Positions 24,931 to 32,435 of a DNA stretch of 41,978 nucleotides are shown here, in pieces (within the stretch, counting starts at the first letter, position 1; every line of letters begins with the position of its first letter). The position numbers were made by a program, and so were the translations under genes. The stretch spans positions 1 through 41,978 of the forward strand of contig JBDNCP010000022.1 of the NCBI GenBank assembly GCA_046719575.1. The letters run 5' to 3'. This DNA comes from Thermoleptolyngbya sp046719575 (GTDB lineage Bacteria; Cyanobacteriota; Cyanobacteriia; Elainellales; Elainellaceae). Under the pieces are notes generated by a model. The model searched no databases and was not told the origin of the DNA. It saw nothing but the letters and a program-made list of their open reading frames with translations.

Positions 24931-27924
24931 CTAGTAAGCATCCATCGGCAGGCAGGAACAAACTAAATTGCGATCGCCATAGGCGTTATCAATTCGTCCA
25001 ACCGCAGGCCAGAACTTGTTCTCACGAGTCCAGGCGGTGGGGTAGGCAGCCCGCGCCCGCGAGTAGGGGTAGCTCCACTCGTCGCTGAGCAAAATTGAGG
25101 CGGGATGGGGCGCGTTTTTTAGCAGGTTGTTATCCTTGGGAACCTTACCGTCTTCGATTTCGCGGATTTCATCTCGGATGGCAATCATCGCCTCACAGAA
25201 GCGATCGAGTTCCGCCAAGGACTCACTCTCGGTCGGCTCCACCATCATCGTCCCCGCTACAGGCCAGGACATTGTGGGCGGATGAAAACCATAGTCGATC
25301 AGCCGCTTAGCAATGTCTTCCACTTCTACACCCGCTGTTTTCTTAAACTGGCGCAGGTCGAGGATGCACTCATGGGCCACCAGCCCGTTTTCGCCCTTAT
25401 ACAGCACAGAATAGTGCCCCTCTAGTCGTTTGGCGATGTAGTTGGCACTGAGGATGGCGACCTGGGTGGCGCGGGTCAGCCCGGCCGTCCCCATGAGGCG
25501 GATGTAGACCCAGGAAATCGGCAGAATGCTGCTGCTGCCCCAGGGCGCGGCGGAGACAGAACCGACGCTTTTGGAACCGCCCATTGGCATGATTGGATGG
25601 CTCGGCAAAAAAGGAACCAGGTGCGCCGCTACGCCAATCGGGCCCATGCCGGGGCCGCCGCCGCCGTGGGGAATGCAAAACGTCTTGTGCAAGTTCAAAT
25701 GGCACACGTCTGCGCCAAAGTCAGCCGGACGACACAGCCCCACCTGCGCGTTCATGTTGGCTCCGTCCATGTAGACTTGGCCACCGTGGGCATGAACAAT
25801 ATCGCAAATTTCCCGAATCGCCGCCTCAAAAACCCCGTGGGTCGAGGGGTACGTCACCATCAGCGCCGCCAGATCGGTCTGGTGCTTCTCTGCCTTTGTT
25901 CGCAGATCTGCGACATCGATGTTGCCTTCGCTGTCGCAGGCAACGGGTACAACCTTCATGCCAGACATGACGGCGCTGGCGGGGTTGGTGCCGTGGGCCG
26001 ATTCGGGAATCAGGCAGACCGTGCGATGTGCTTCGCCCCGGCTGAGGTGATATTGGCGAATGACCAGCAGCCCTGCATATTCGCCTTGGGACCCAGCGTT
26101 GGGCTGGAGCGAGATGCCCGCAAAGCCTGTGATCTCCTTGAGCATATCTTCAAGCTGCTGGAACAGGACTTGATAGCCCTGGGCCTGATCCAGCGGCACA
26201 AAGGGATGAAGCTGGCTAAACTCCGCCCAGGTGATGGGCAACATTTCAGAGGTGGCGTTGAGCTTCATGGTGCAGGAGCCGAGGGGAATCATCGCCGTCG
26301 CCAAAGACAAGTCCTTGAGCTGGAGGCGATACATGTAGCGGAGGAGTTCGGTTTCGGAGTGGTAGCGGTGAAAGACGGGGTGAGTGAGGTAGGGGGTGGT
26401 GCGGCTAAGGGGAGCAGGTATGAACGTTTGAGGCTTGGATGGGGAAAGCGCCGTAGAGTCGGGGGCAAAGATTTGGAGGAGATCTTGGAGGTCGGCAGGG
26501 GTGGTGGTTTCGTCGAGGCTGATGCCGAGGGTGGTGGGGTTGATCAGGCGGAGATTGATCTGGTGGGCGATCGCCCTTTCCAAGATCACCCCAGCATCCG
26601 GCACCGTCACCCGCAGCGTGTCGAAAAAGGGTTCGCTGCCCAGTTCATAGCCCTGTGCTTTCAGACCTTCCGCGAGAGCGCAAGTGAACTGGTGAATGCG
26701 CGTGGCAATGCGCTTTAGCCCATCGGGGCCGTGGTAGACCGCGTACATGCTGGCAATGATGGCCAGCAGCACTTGAGCAGTGCAGATATTGCTGGTGGCT
26801 TTGTCGCGGCGGATGTGCTGTTCGCGGGTTTGCAGGGCCAGGCGCAGGGCGGGCTGACCGCTCGCATCTTTGGAGACACCGACGAGGCGGCCGGGAATTT
26901 GCCGCTTGAACGCCTCTTTGGTGGCGAAGTAGGCCGCGTGGGGGCCGCCATAGCCCAGAGGCACGCCGAAGCGCTGGGTGTTGCCCACAGCAATATCTGC
27001 GCCAAATTCTCCGGGCGGCTTGAGTAGCGTCAGGCTAAGCAGGTCGGCTGCGACTGTGGCGATCGCCCCTTGTTCATGCGCTTGTTTGATAAACGCCGTA
27101 TAGTCATAGATTGCGCCGTCCGTTGCTGGATATTGCAGCAACACACCAAAGACGGGGGTAGAAAAATCAAACCTGCGGTGGTCGCCCACCAGCACCTCAA
27201 TCCCCAGCGGGCGGGCGCGGGTCTGCACGACTTCGATCGTCTGCGGGTGGCAGGCTTCGGATACCCAAAAGGTTTTGCTCTTGCCCTTGTGCTGGGCATA
27301 GCTGAGGGTCATGGCTTCGGCAGCGGCAGTGCCCTCGTCTAGCAGCGAAGCATTGGCAATTTCCAGCCCCGTCAGGTCGATCACCATTGTCTGAAAGTTC
27401 AGCAGTGCCTCTAGCCGACCCTGCGCGATTTCTGGCTGATAGGGCGTGTATTGGGTGTACCAACCGGGATTTTCCAGAATATTGCGCTGAATTACTGGCG
27501 GCGTGATGGTGTTGGAGTAGCCCATGCCAATAAAAGAGCGAAAGAGCTTGTTTTGAGCGGCGATCGCCTTCAGTTCCTTTAGCAGCTCATACTCGCTCTG
27601 TCCCTCGCCCAAGCTCAGCGGCTGCTGTAAGCGGATGGCAGCAGGCACAGCCTGGTCAATTAGCGCCTCCAGCGACCCAAAGCCCAGCGTTGCCAGCATC
27701 GTCTGCACCTCTGCATCCGACGGCCCAATGTGCCGCTGCACAAAGTCATCCGCAGGCGAAAACCCCTCATCGCCCGCATTTCCACCCTGGTTGACCCACT
27801 GCCCGCTGTCTGCGGTTACCCTGGCTTCGCTGCCTGCGGCTGGCGTTTCGGGAACCTTGCCAGTCGCAATTGAGCCAGCATTATCCATCGACACTTGAGA
27901 ATTGGTCAAAGTTTCAGGCGACAT
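24931..27924 (-). CDS. gcvP: Glycine dehydrogenase (decarboxylating), P protein
   Basis: This 997-residue PLP enzyme decarboxylates glycine and passes the aminomethyl group to the lipoyl H protein. It is central to photorespiratory glycine breakdown in cyanobacteria. Both halves of the fused P protein are present. The N-terminal half starts at FVQRHIGPSDAEVQTML. The C-terminal half has the PLP-lysine motif HLNLHKTFCIPHGGGGPGMG and YMDGANMNAQVGL. About 60 residues precede FVQRHIG, longer than usual and low in complexity, so translation may start later (Met13). No Shine-Dalgarno sequence precedes the ATG at 27924. gcvT and gcvH are not adjacent. No glycine riboswitch was recognised upstream. 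Confidence 0.97.
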   Translation of the reverse strand: MSPETLTNSQVSMDNAGSIATGKVPETPAAGSEARVTADSGQWVNQGGNAGDEGFSPADDFVQRHIGPSDAEVQTMLATLGFGSLEALIDQAVPAAIRLQQPLSLGEGQSEYELLKELKAIAAQNKLFRSFIGMGYSNTITPPVIQRNILENPGWYTQYTPYQPEIAQGRLEALLNFQTMVIDLTGLEIANASLLDEGTAAAEAMTLSYAQHKGKSKTFWVSEACHPQTIEVVQTRARPLGIEVLVGDHRRFDFSTPVFGVLLQYPATDGAIYDYTAFIKQAHEQGAIATVAADLLSLTLLKPPGEFGADIAVGNTQRFGVPLGYGGPHAAYFATKEAFKRQIPGRLVGVSKDASGQPALRLALQTREQHIRRDKATSNICTAQVLLAIIASMYAVYHGPDGLKRIATRIHQFTCALAEGLKAQGYELGSEPFFDTLRVTVPDAGVILERAIAHQINLRLINPTTLGISLDETTTPADLQDLLQIFAPDSTALSPSKPQTFIPAPLSRTTPYLTHPVFHRYHSETELLRYMYRLQLKDLSLATAMIPLGSCTMKLNATSEMLPITWAEFSQLHPFVPLDQAQGYQVLFQQLEDMLKEITGFAGISLQPNAGSQGEYAGLLVIRQYHLSRGEAHRTVCLIPESAHGTNPASAVMSGMKVVPVACDSEGNIDVADLRTKAEKHQTDLAALMVTYPSTHGVFEAAIREICDIVHAHGGQVYMDGANMNAQVGLCRPADFGADVCHLNLHKTFCIPHGGGGPGMGPIGVAAHLVPFLPSHPIMPMGGSKSVGSVSAAPWGSSSILPISWVYIRLMGTAGLTRATQVAILSANYIAKRLEGHYSVLYKGENGLVAHECILDLRQFKKTAGVEVEDIAKRLIDYGFHPPTMSWPVAGTMMVEPTESESLAELDRFCEAMIAIRDEIREIEDGKVPKDNNLLKNAPHPASILLSDEWSYPYSRARAAYPTAWTRENKFWPAVGRIDNAYGDRNLVCSCLPMDAY

Positions 27925-28376
27925 AGACAGCAGCAGAGGGTGAGTTTAAGGTTGGAAATCGAATGATGGAGCTTTTGGGGAACGAACTGGAGAGACAGAC
28001 GTTTTCGATGAATTTTGACTGGTTTCAATTGATTGAGGATGATTCAGGAGTTTTGCTGGATCGATAGCTGCCTAAATAACCAAGGCATCGCTACTGTAAC
28101 GCTGCTGCTCTTGAGTCCCTATTTCTCCAAGACATATTCTAGTAATCTTAAGGGATGTTAAGGGAATCGCCTATCGCTCCATCGGGTCGTGGCTTGGTTC
28201 ATCTGAACCTACCGTCTTGACTCATCCGCTTGGATGATCTTTGGATGATCTGTTTTTCCTAGACTTGCCGATTAAATCGGTTTGGGTGAGGATAGGAAAA
28301 ATTCACAACCGCAAGCTGAGGAAAGCCGAATCCTAAAGGGCCGATTCTAGCTAGATAGCTGATTCAGCGCTGGATC

Positions 28377-28534
28377 TAAGAGAGTGTTTGAAAAGGGTAA
28401 AGATGGTTAAAACCATCACTACGAACCTCAAGGAACCTAAATAAATTAGGGAGGTTTCTCGGTGTTTCTGCGCTTGTAGTAGCGACTTTAGTCGCCAAAC
28501 TCACTCAAAGCAGGACTTTTCAAACAGCTTCTAA
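28377..28534 (+). mobile_element. MITE-like repeat with GTTTGAAAAG inverted ends
   Basis: The left end reads TAAGAGAGTGTTTGAAAAG. The right end, read in reverse, is TTAGAAGCTGTTTGAAAAG, so the element is bounded by imperfect inverted repeats. Inside are the palindrome GATGGTTAAAACCATC (28402-28417) and GCGACTTTAGTCGC. Its left half recurs in inverse orientation at 30869-30917, and a piece of its right half is at 1-19. It has no coding capacity. Confidence 0.7.
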
Positions 28535-28573
28535 GCGCTAGATTCAAGCGCTAGATTCAAGCGCTAGATTCAA
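28535..28573 (+). repeat. 13-bp tandem array, three perfect units
   Basis: GCGCTAGATTCAA is repeated three times without change (28535-28547, 28548-28560, 28561-28573). It begins at the very edge of the MITE-like element and ends about 50 bp before the start of the secreted protein gene. Confidence 0.92.
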
Positions 28574-28610
28574 AGGATACGGGTGCGGCGGCGGTCAATG
28601 ATTAGGTGCT

Positions 28611-28615
28611 GGGAG
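28611..28615 (+). promoter_or_regulatory. Ribosome binding site deciding a GTG start
   Basis: GGGAG stands 6 nt before GTG at 28622. The ATG at 28598 lies upstream of this site and has none of its own. The ATG at 28628 is 12 nt away, which is rather far. The GTG is therefore the best start for the following gene. Confidence 0.5.
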
Positions 28616-28621
28616 CAAACC

Positions 28622-29305
28622 GTGAAGATGGCAAACAGACAGGCAACTGGACGATTCCACTGGATCGGCATTGGGAGCGTAGGCCTGCTAGTGGGTCTGA
28701 TGGGTGGGGCGATCGCCGCCCACGCTGCCCCACAATCCGACATGCCACAGTCCGACCTTCCTGCAACGCCTCATACCGCAACCGCAATCTCTGATGACAT
28801 GACCCGCCTGCTGCTGAGCGAACCCCCCGATTTGTCGCTAGCGCAACCGGGTGCAGCTCTGCCCGATCCGGCGATAGTTACAGCCAACACGATTTCTCAG
28901 GAAGGGTTGACGCTGCCCAGCCTATGGTGGGTGCGCGACCAGTTTGGAGAACAGCTTTTGGAAACCTGGCTGGTCTACCCTGCCCGCGAAGACTCGCCCC
29001 AGCGGGTGGAGCTAGTCGTCAACCCGCAGGTGTGGAGCATCTACAACTACCTGGAGCGCTATACGTTTGTGAATCAGTTTGGCGTGTCTGCCAGCGCCTA
29101 CGGCTATAGTACCCGTGTGTTCGACCGCCAGGGCAACTTGTTGGCGGCATATCTGTGCGATTTTTCGGGAGCGGCTTTGGGTCAGGCGGAGGGTCAGCGC
29201 AACTGCGATATTATGCTCCGTTCTGATGGGATTGCCGGGCTAACGGGTCGGCCTACGCCTGCCGCGACAACGCCGACCACGCCTGCCGAAATTGGGCAGC
29301 ACTAG
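28622..29305 (+). CDS. Secreted protein of unknown function
   Basis: This protein of about 227 residues has a signal peptide. A basic N-terminus is followed by a hydrophobic run IGSVGLLVGLMGGAIAAHA and cleavage near AHAAPQSD. A variable, Pro-rich linker leads to a folded part with SLWWVRDQFGEQLLETWLVYP, then VELVVNPQVWSIYNYLERYTFVNQFG and the end block AYLCDFSGAALGQAEGQRNCDIML, which has two Cys that could pair. I recognise no named family. It looks like a conserved cyanobacterial periplasmic or lumenal protein. The last 53 bp overlap the 3' end of the convergent binding-protein gene. Confidence 0.75.
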   Translation: MKMANRQATGRFHWIGIGSVGLLVGLMGGAIAAHAAPQSDMPQSDLPATPHTATAISDDMTRLLLSEPPDLSLAQPGAALPDPAIVTANTISQEGLTLPSLWWVRDQFGEQLLETWLVYPAREDSPQRVELVVNPQVWSIYNYLERYTFVNQFGVSASAYGYSTRVFDRQGNLLAAYLCDFSGAALGQAEGQRNCDIMLRSDGIAGLTGRPTPAATTPTTPAEIGQH

Positions 29306-30377
29306 CGGGCGACAGCGGCAATAGAAATTCGCTTTTTTGCAGGATGGGTTCGGCAGGCAGTCTCAGGTCGCGGTTTCGCAAGTCCGCAGGCAGATCTGAC
29401 GCATCTAGCGCAAAGATTGGCGATACAGCAGATGTTTGCAGCGACAGGCGGGTAGCGATTTCGGGTTGCCAGCAAAAGTCGATCCACTGTGCCAGGGCAG
29501 ATTCGGCGATCGCCCCATTATCGGACTCTAGGGCGGGCGATCGCGCAGGACGCACCCACAGGTCGCTAAACAGCATTGTGCCCGACGCAGGAATCACTGC
29601 CCCGATGCGCGGGTCACCCTGCATCACCGGCAGAATGTCGGTCGTCCAGCCTACGGCAGCCCAGGTGTCGTCGATCAGCAGCGGCTGCAAATAGTCGGTG
29701 GAACTGTAGAACTTCACCTGGCGATCGAGAGCAGCCAGTTCTGCTGAAAAATTGGGCACTGCTTCCAGGTTCGCCTCGTTGACCGATCGCCCGAATTTCT
29801 TCAGCACCAGCCCCAGCACGGTGCGGGGGCTATCGGGCAGCGACAGCATTCCGGCTAGCTCTGGCCGCCACAGATCTGCCCAATCCTGCGGCTGCCAGCC
29901 CAAGGGTTCGAGCTTGTCTCTGCGAAAGGCGATCGCCACACTGCCCCATCGGTAGGGCGCACCCCACACCTGGCCCGCAGCACTCGGCGCACCCTGGCGA
30001 TCGCGGATCACCAGGTCTTGCCAGGGTTTGGGCACTCGCTCCCAGCCGGGAATTGACGAGACTTCCAGCGGCTGAATCAGCTTTTGCTGAATCGCCTCCG
30101 TCAGCCACGCATCGCCCAGGGTCACTAGGTCGGCCGCACGAGGCGACTCAGCCGTTTGCCAGGTTTCCAACTGCTCAAAAATGCTGGCAATCTGGGGACG
30201 CGGCACGAAGCTCAGCGGCGGCGAGGTCAGGGCGTTGCGAAATGCCTTCAAAACCTGCGGCGGCACCGAATCTTCTAGAAACAGCACCCGCAACCCATTG
30301 TCGCGGCGGCTGCATCCGCCCAACAGAGCCGCAAGCGCCATACTGCCGGAGCCAATTAAGAGCGATCGCCGCTTCAT
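29253..30377 (-). CDS. Polyamine-type extracellular solute-binding lipoprotein
   Basis: This 374-residue lipoprotein starts MKRRSLLIGSGS with a twin-arginine-like signal and the lipobox LLGGC. The mature part has the type-2 periplasmic binding fold of the PotD/spermidine-putrescine and iron families: a long first domain, APYRWGSVAIAFRRDKLEPLGW, the hinge block WADLWRPELAGMLSLPDSPRTVLG, and WAAVGWTTDILPVM. It would capture a small cationic solute for an ABC importer, but no transporter genes are nearby. The ATG at 30377 is chosen over a TTG at 30386. No strong ribosome site is visible. The 3' end overlaps the convergent secreted-protein gene. Confidence 0.75.
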   Translation of the reverse strand: MKRRSLLIGSGSMALAALLGGCSRRDNGLRVLFLEDSVPPQVLKAFRNALTSPPLSFVPRPQIASIFEQLETWQTAESPRAADLVTLGDAWLTEAIQQKLIQPLEVSSIPGWERVPKPWQDLVIRDRQGAPSAAGQVWGAPYRWGSVAIAFRRDKLEPLGWQPQDWADLWRPELAGMLSLPDSPRTVLGLVLKKFGRSVNEANLEAVPNFSAELAALDRQVKFYSSTDYLQPLLIDDTWAAVGWTTDILPVMQGDPRIGAVIPASGTMLFSDLWVRPARSPALESDNGAIAESALAQWIDFCWQPEIATRLSLQTSAVSPIFALDASDLPADLRNRDLRLPAEPILQKSEFLLPLSPASAAQFRQAWSALSRQA

Positions 30378-30549
30378 GTTGATCAAAGTTAAAGGGTAGG
30401 AATTAGATGCAAAGGCCCGGTTACCGCATTTCTAGGTCGAGTGAGGGACGCAGAGGGCACAAAGTCCCCGTCTTGTCGGGCAGCGCACACCTCACCCCAC
30501 AGGGCAACGCTGTATTCCAGGATGTTAGCAGAATGTCAGACATCCGTTG

Positions 30550-30627
30550 CTGCCCCACAAAACTGCCCCACAAAACTGCCCCATGAAGCTGTCCCATGAA
30601 GCTGTCCCATGAAGCTGCCTCACGAGT
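30550..30627 (+). repeat. 13-bp tandem array, six units
   Basis: The units are CTGCCCCACAAAA twice (30550, 30563), CTGCCCCATGAAG (30576), CTGTCCCATGAAG twice (30589, 30602) and CTGCCTCACGAGT (30615). Variants are grouped in pairs, as expected if units were copied one at a time. It lies in a gene-free stretch (30378-31049). Confidence 0.92.
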
Positions 30628-30722
30628 AGGAAAACGACCAAGGCAAGAAACATAACAAGGCAATTGACGATCAGGAGTCCTTATCGTTTCCTGACGGCAG
30701 CACCTTATGGCAAGATACGAGG

Positions 30723-30868
30723 GCACTAGGCGGTTGAAACCGCTGCTATATCAACGAAGTCAGCCTTCGCCAACTCTCTACCTTACCCAAGACCCGCGTA
30801 GGCGGGTTTCGCCTGTGTCGGCGCGACTTCCAGCCGCCAGCGGTAAATGTTTGGTCTGTCAACGAGGG
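30723..30868 (+). repeat. Dispersed hairpin repeat, copy B (146 bp)
   Basis: This copy starts GCACTAGGCGGTTGAAACCG and ends in GGTCTGTCAACGAGGG. It contains several inverted repeats, for example GGCGGTTGAAACCGC and ACCCGCGTAGGCGGGT, so a transcript would fold into successive hairpins. The copy at 41794-41940 is nearly the same length and in opposite orientation; the copy at 20-100 is shortened. Confidence 0.9.
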
Positions 30869-30917
30869 TTTGTAGGGATGGTTTGAACCATCTTTCCCTT
30901 GTCAAACACCCTCTAAG
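30869..30917 (-). repeat. Partial copy of the GTTTGAAAAG element
   Basis: Read in reverse complement this gives AGAGGGTGTTTGACAAGGG, then AAAGATGGTTCAAACCATCC. It matches the left half of the element at 28377-28534, including the palindrome GATGGTTCAAACCATC, with a base change in the palindrome centre. It sits exactly between repeat copy B and the next tandem array. Confidence 0.75.
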
Positions 30918-31005
30918 TCAGCCGTGCAAGTCAGCCGTACAAGTCAGCCGTGCAAGTCAGCCGTACAAGTCAGCCGTACAAGTCAGCCGTGCAAGTCAGC
31001 CGTGT
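30915..31005 (+). repeat. 13-bp tandem array, seven units
   Basis: Seven units of AAGTCAGCCGTGC or AAGTCAGCCGTAC run from 30915 to 31005, differing only at the twelfth base (the last unit ends GTGT). The array ends 44 bp before the stop of the diguanylate cyclase gene, so it lies in that gene's 3' flank. No terminator was seen there. Confidence 0.95.
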
Positions 31006-31049
31006 AAGCACCGAGCAGATAGCGTCTCTATGATTGATCCCACAACGAT

Positions 31050-32435
31050 CTATACCACAACGCTAGCAACTGCCTGCACGGTTTGGTTGCGCCCCTGCTG
31101 CTTGGCCCGATAGAGTGCGCCATCGGCTTCGTTGAGCAGCGTTTCTGGCAATCCTTCTGGATGGGGAATGACGGTGGCGATGCCAATGCTGAGGGTCACC
31201 CGATCGCTAACGTCGGATTGGCTATGGGCGATGGCCAAATCGTGGACGGCAGTTTGGATGCTCTCTGCAATCTGAGCGCCCCCAGCAGTGGAGGTGTTGG
31301 GCAATAGCACTGCAAACTCTTCTCCCCCATAGCGGGCTACTAAGTCGGCGGGGCGCTTGGTCGCATGGGCGATCGCCCTAGCAATCTGCCGCAGACAGTC
31401 ATCGCCAGCCAGATGCCCGTAAGCATCGTTATACCGCTTGAAATAGTCCACGTCACACAGCAGCAGAGACAGCGGCTGCTGCTCGCGGGCACAACGCCGC
31501 CACTCTTGCTCCAGACAGGCATCCCAGCGACGGCGATTGGCCAACTGCGTCAGCCCATCCAGATTCGCCAAGATTTCTAGCTTTTCATTCGCAGCTTGCA
31601 GTTCCAGCTCGATCTGCTTGCGGCTGGTGATGTCGCGCACCGTCACTGCAAATCCATCGCCCAGCTTGACGGCGATGTAGTGATACCAGCGATCGCCCTC
31701 CGGGGTGGAATAAGCCAGTTCGCTCTCTAGGGTTTCGCCCGTTTCCACCACGCTGACAAACTTTTGAAACAAACCTGGATTAATCTGCTGCACCAGCCGC
31801 CGCAGCACCAGATTACCGATCAGATCCTCGCGGGTCTTGCCCAACATCTTTGCCACCACCGGATTCACCACCAAACAGCGAAAATCGCCAATTGTGCCGT
31901 CCACATCGCGCACCGCCTGCATCGCTGCAATGCCATCGAGGGAACTGTTCAAAATGCTGGACAGCAGCGCCCGCGATTGATAAAGAATTTCCTCCGTCTG
32001 GCGGCGGGTATGGATTTCCTGCTGAAGCTGCTGCTTTTGCCGCTGAATTGTGAGCTGGCTTTCCAGGCGAGCGACGACTTCTTCCACCTGAAACGGCTTG
32101 GTAATGTAGTCTACACCCCCCACCTGAAACGCCTCGACCTTATCCAGTAGGTCATCGAGGGCGCTGATAAAGATGACCGGAATCTCCCGCGTGGTTTCAT
32201 TCGCTTTGAGCGACTCGCAAACCTGATAACCATCCATGTCGGGCATTTTGATATCCAGCAAGATGACATCGGGCGGCTTGGCGACGGCCGTCCGCAGCGC
32301 CATCGCGCCACTGGTGACGCTCCGCACCTGATAGCCCTGCTGGGTCAGGATATCGGTCAGCAGCCGCAGATTTTCGGGAATGTCGTCTACAAGTAGGACA
32401 CTGCCTTTAGGTTCGGCACTGGGATTTGGATTCAT
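31050..32435 (-). CDS. Response regulator with PAS and diguanylate cyclase domain
   Basis: This 461-residue protein has three domains. REC (about 12-128) carries the phospho-acceptor Asp in LLDIKMPDMDG. PAS (about 150-270) follows a short coiled coil. GGDEF (about 285-455) has the active signature RYGGEEF and the inhibitory-site motif RPAD placed five residues before it, so product feedback is likely. It makes cyclic di-GMP when activated. Its ATG overlaps the stop of the upstream hybrid kinase gene by 4 bp (ATGA), which implies translational coupling and a phosphorelay from that kinase. It is cytoplasmic. Confidence 0.95.
   Translation of the reverse strand: MNPNPSAEPKGSVLLVDDIPENLRLLTDILTQQGYQVRSVTSGAMALRTAVAKPPDVILLDIKMPDMDGYQVCESLKANETTREIPVIFISALDDLLDKVEAFQVGGVDYITKPFQVEEVVARLESQLTIQRQKQQLQQEIHTRRQTEEILYQSRALLSSILNSSLDGIAAMQAVRDVDGTIGDFRCLVVNPVVAKMLGKTREDLIGNLVLRRLVQQINPGLFQKFVSVVETGETLESELAYSTPEGDRWYHYIAVKLGDGFAVTVRDITSRKQIELELQAANEKLEILANLDGLTQLANRRRWDACLEQEWRRCAREQQPLSLLLCDVDYFKRYNDAYGHLAGDDCLRQIARAIAHATKRPADLVARYGGEEFAVLLPNTSTAGGAQIAESIQTAVHDLAIAHSQSDVSDRVTLSIGIATVIPHPEGLPETLLNEADGALYRAKQQGRNQTVQAVASVVV

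Larger units (their letters stand above)
27925..28621. other. Intergenic region upstream of gcvP with two repeat elements
   Basis: About 450 bp next to gcvP show no gene. A small TTGGATGATCT direct duplication lies near 28230-28251. From 28377 on there is an inverted-end repeat element (28377-28534) followed immediately by a 13-bp tandem array (28535-28573). Promoters for gcvP and for the secreted protein gene must lie here but were not assigned. Confidence 0.55.

Noticed and set aside
24686..24934. Two plus-strand frames of 74-82 codons.
   Set aside because: They run through the 81-bp element and the dispersed-repeat fragment and share their opening with other repeat-borne frames (MFCQST-like), so they are repeat artefacts.
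25597..26718. A 373-codon plus-strand frame opposite gcvP.
   Set aside because: It is a shadow of the GC-rich gcvP gene; the gcvP protein is conserved in full on the other strand.
27925..28160. Possible glycine riboswitch upstream of gcvP.
   Set aside because: GGAGAGA-like words occur, but on the wrong strand, and no tandem aptamer pattern could be found.
30915..31005. The seven-unit array considered as a CRISPR array.
   Set aside because: Units are 13 bp and directly adjacent with no spacers, and no cas gene is present.
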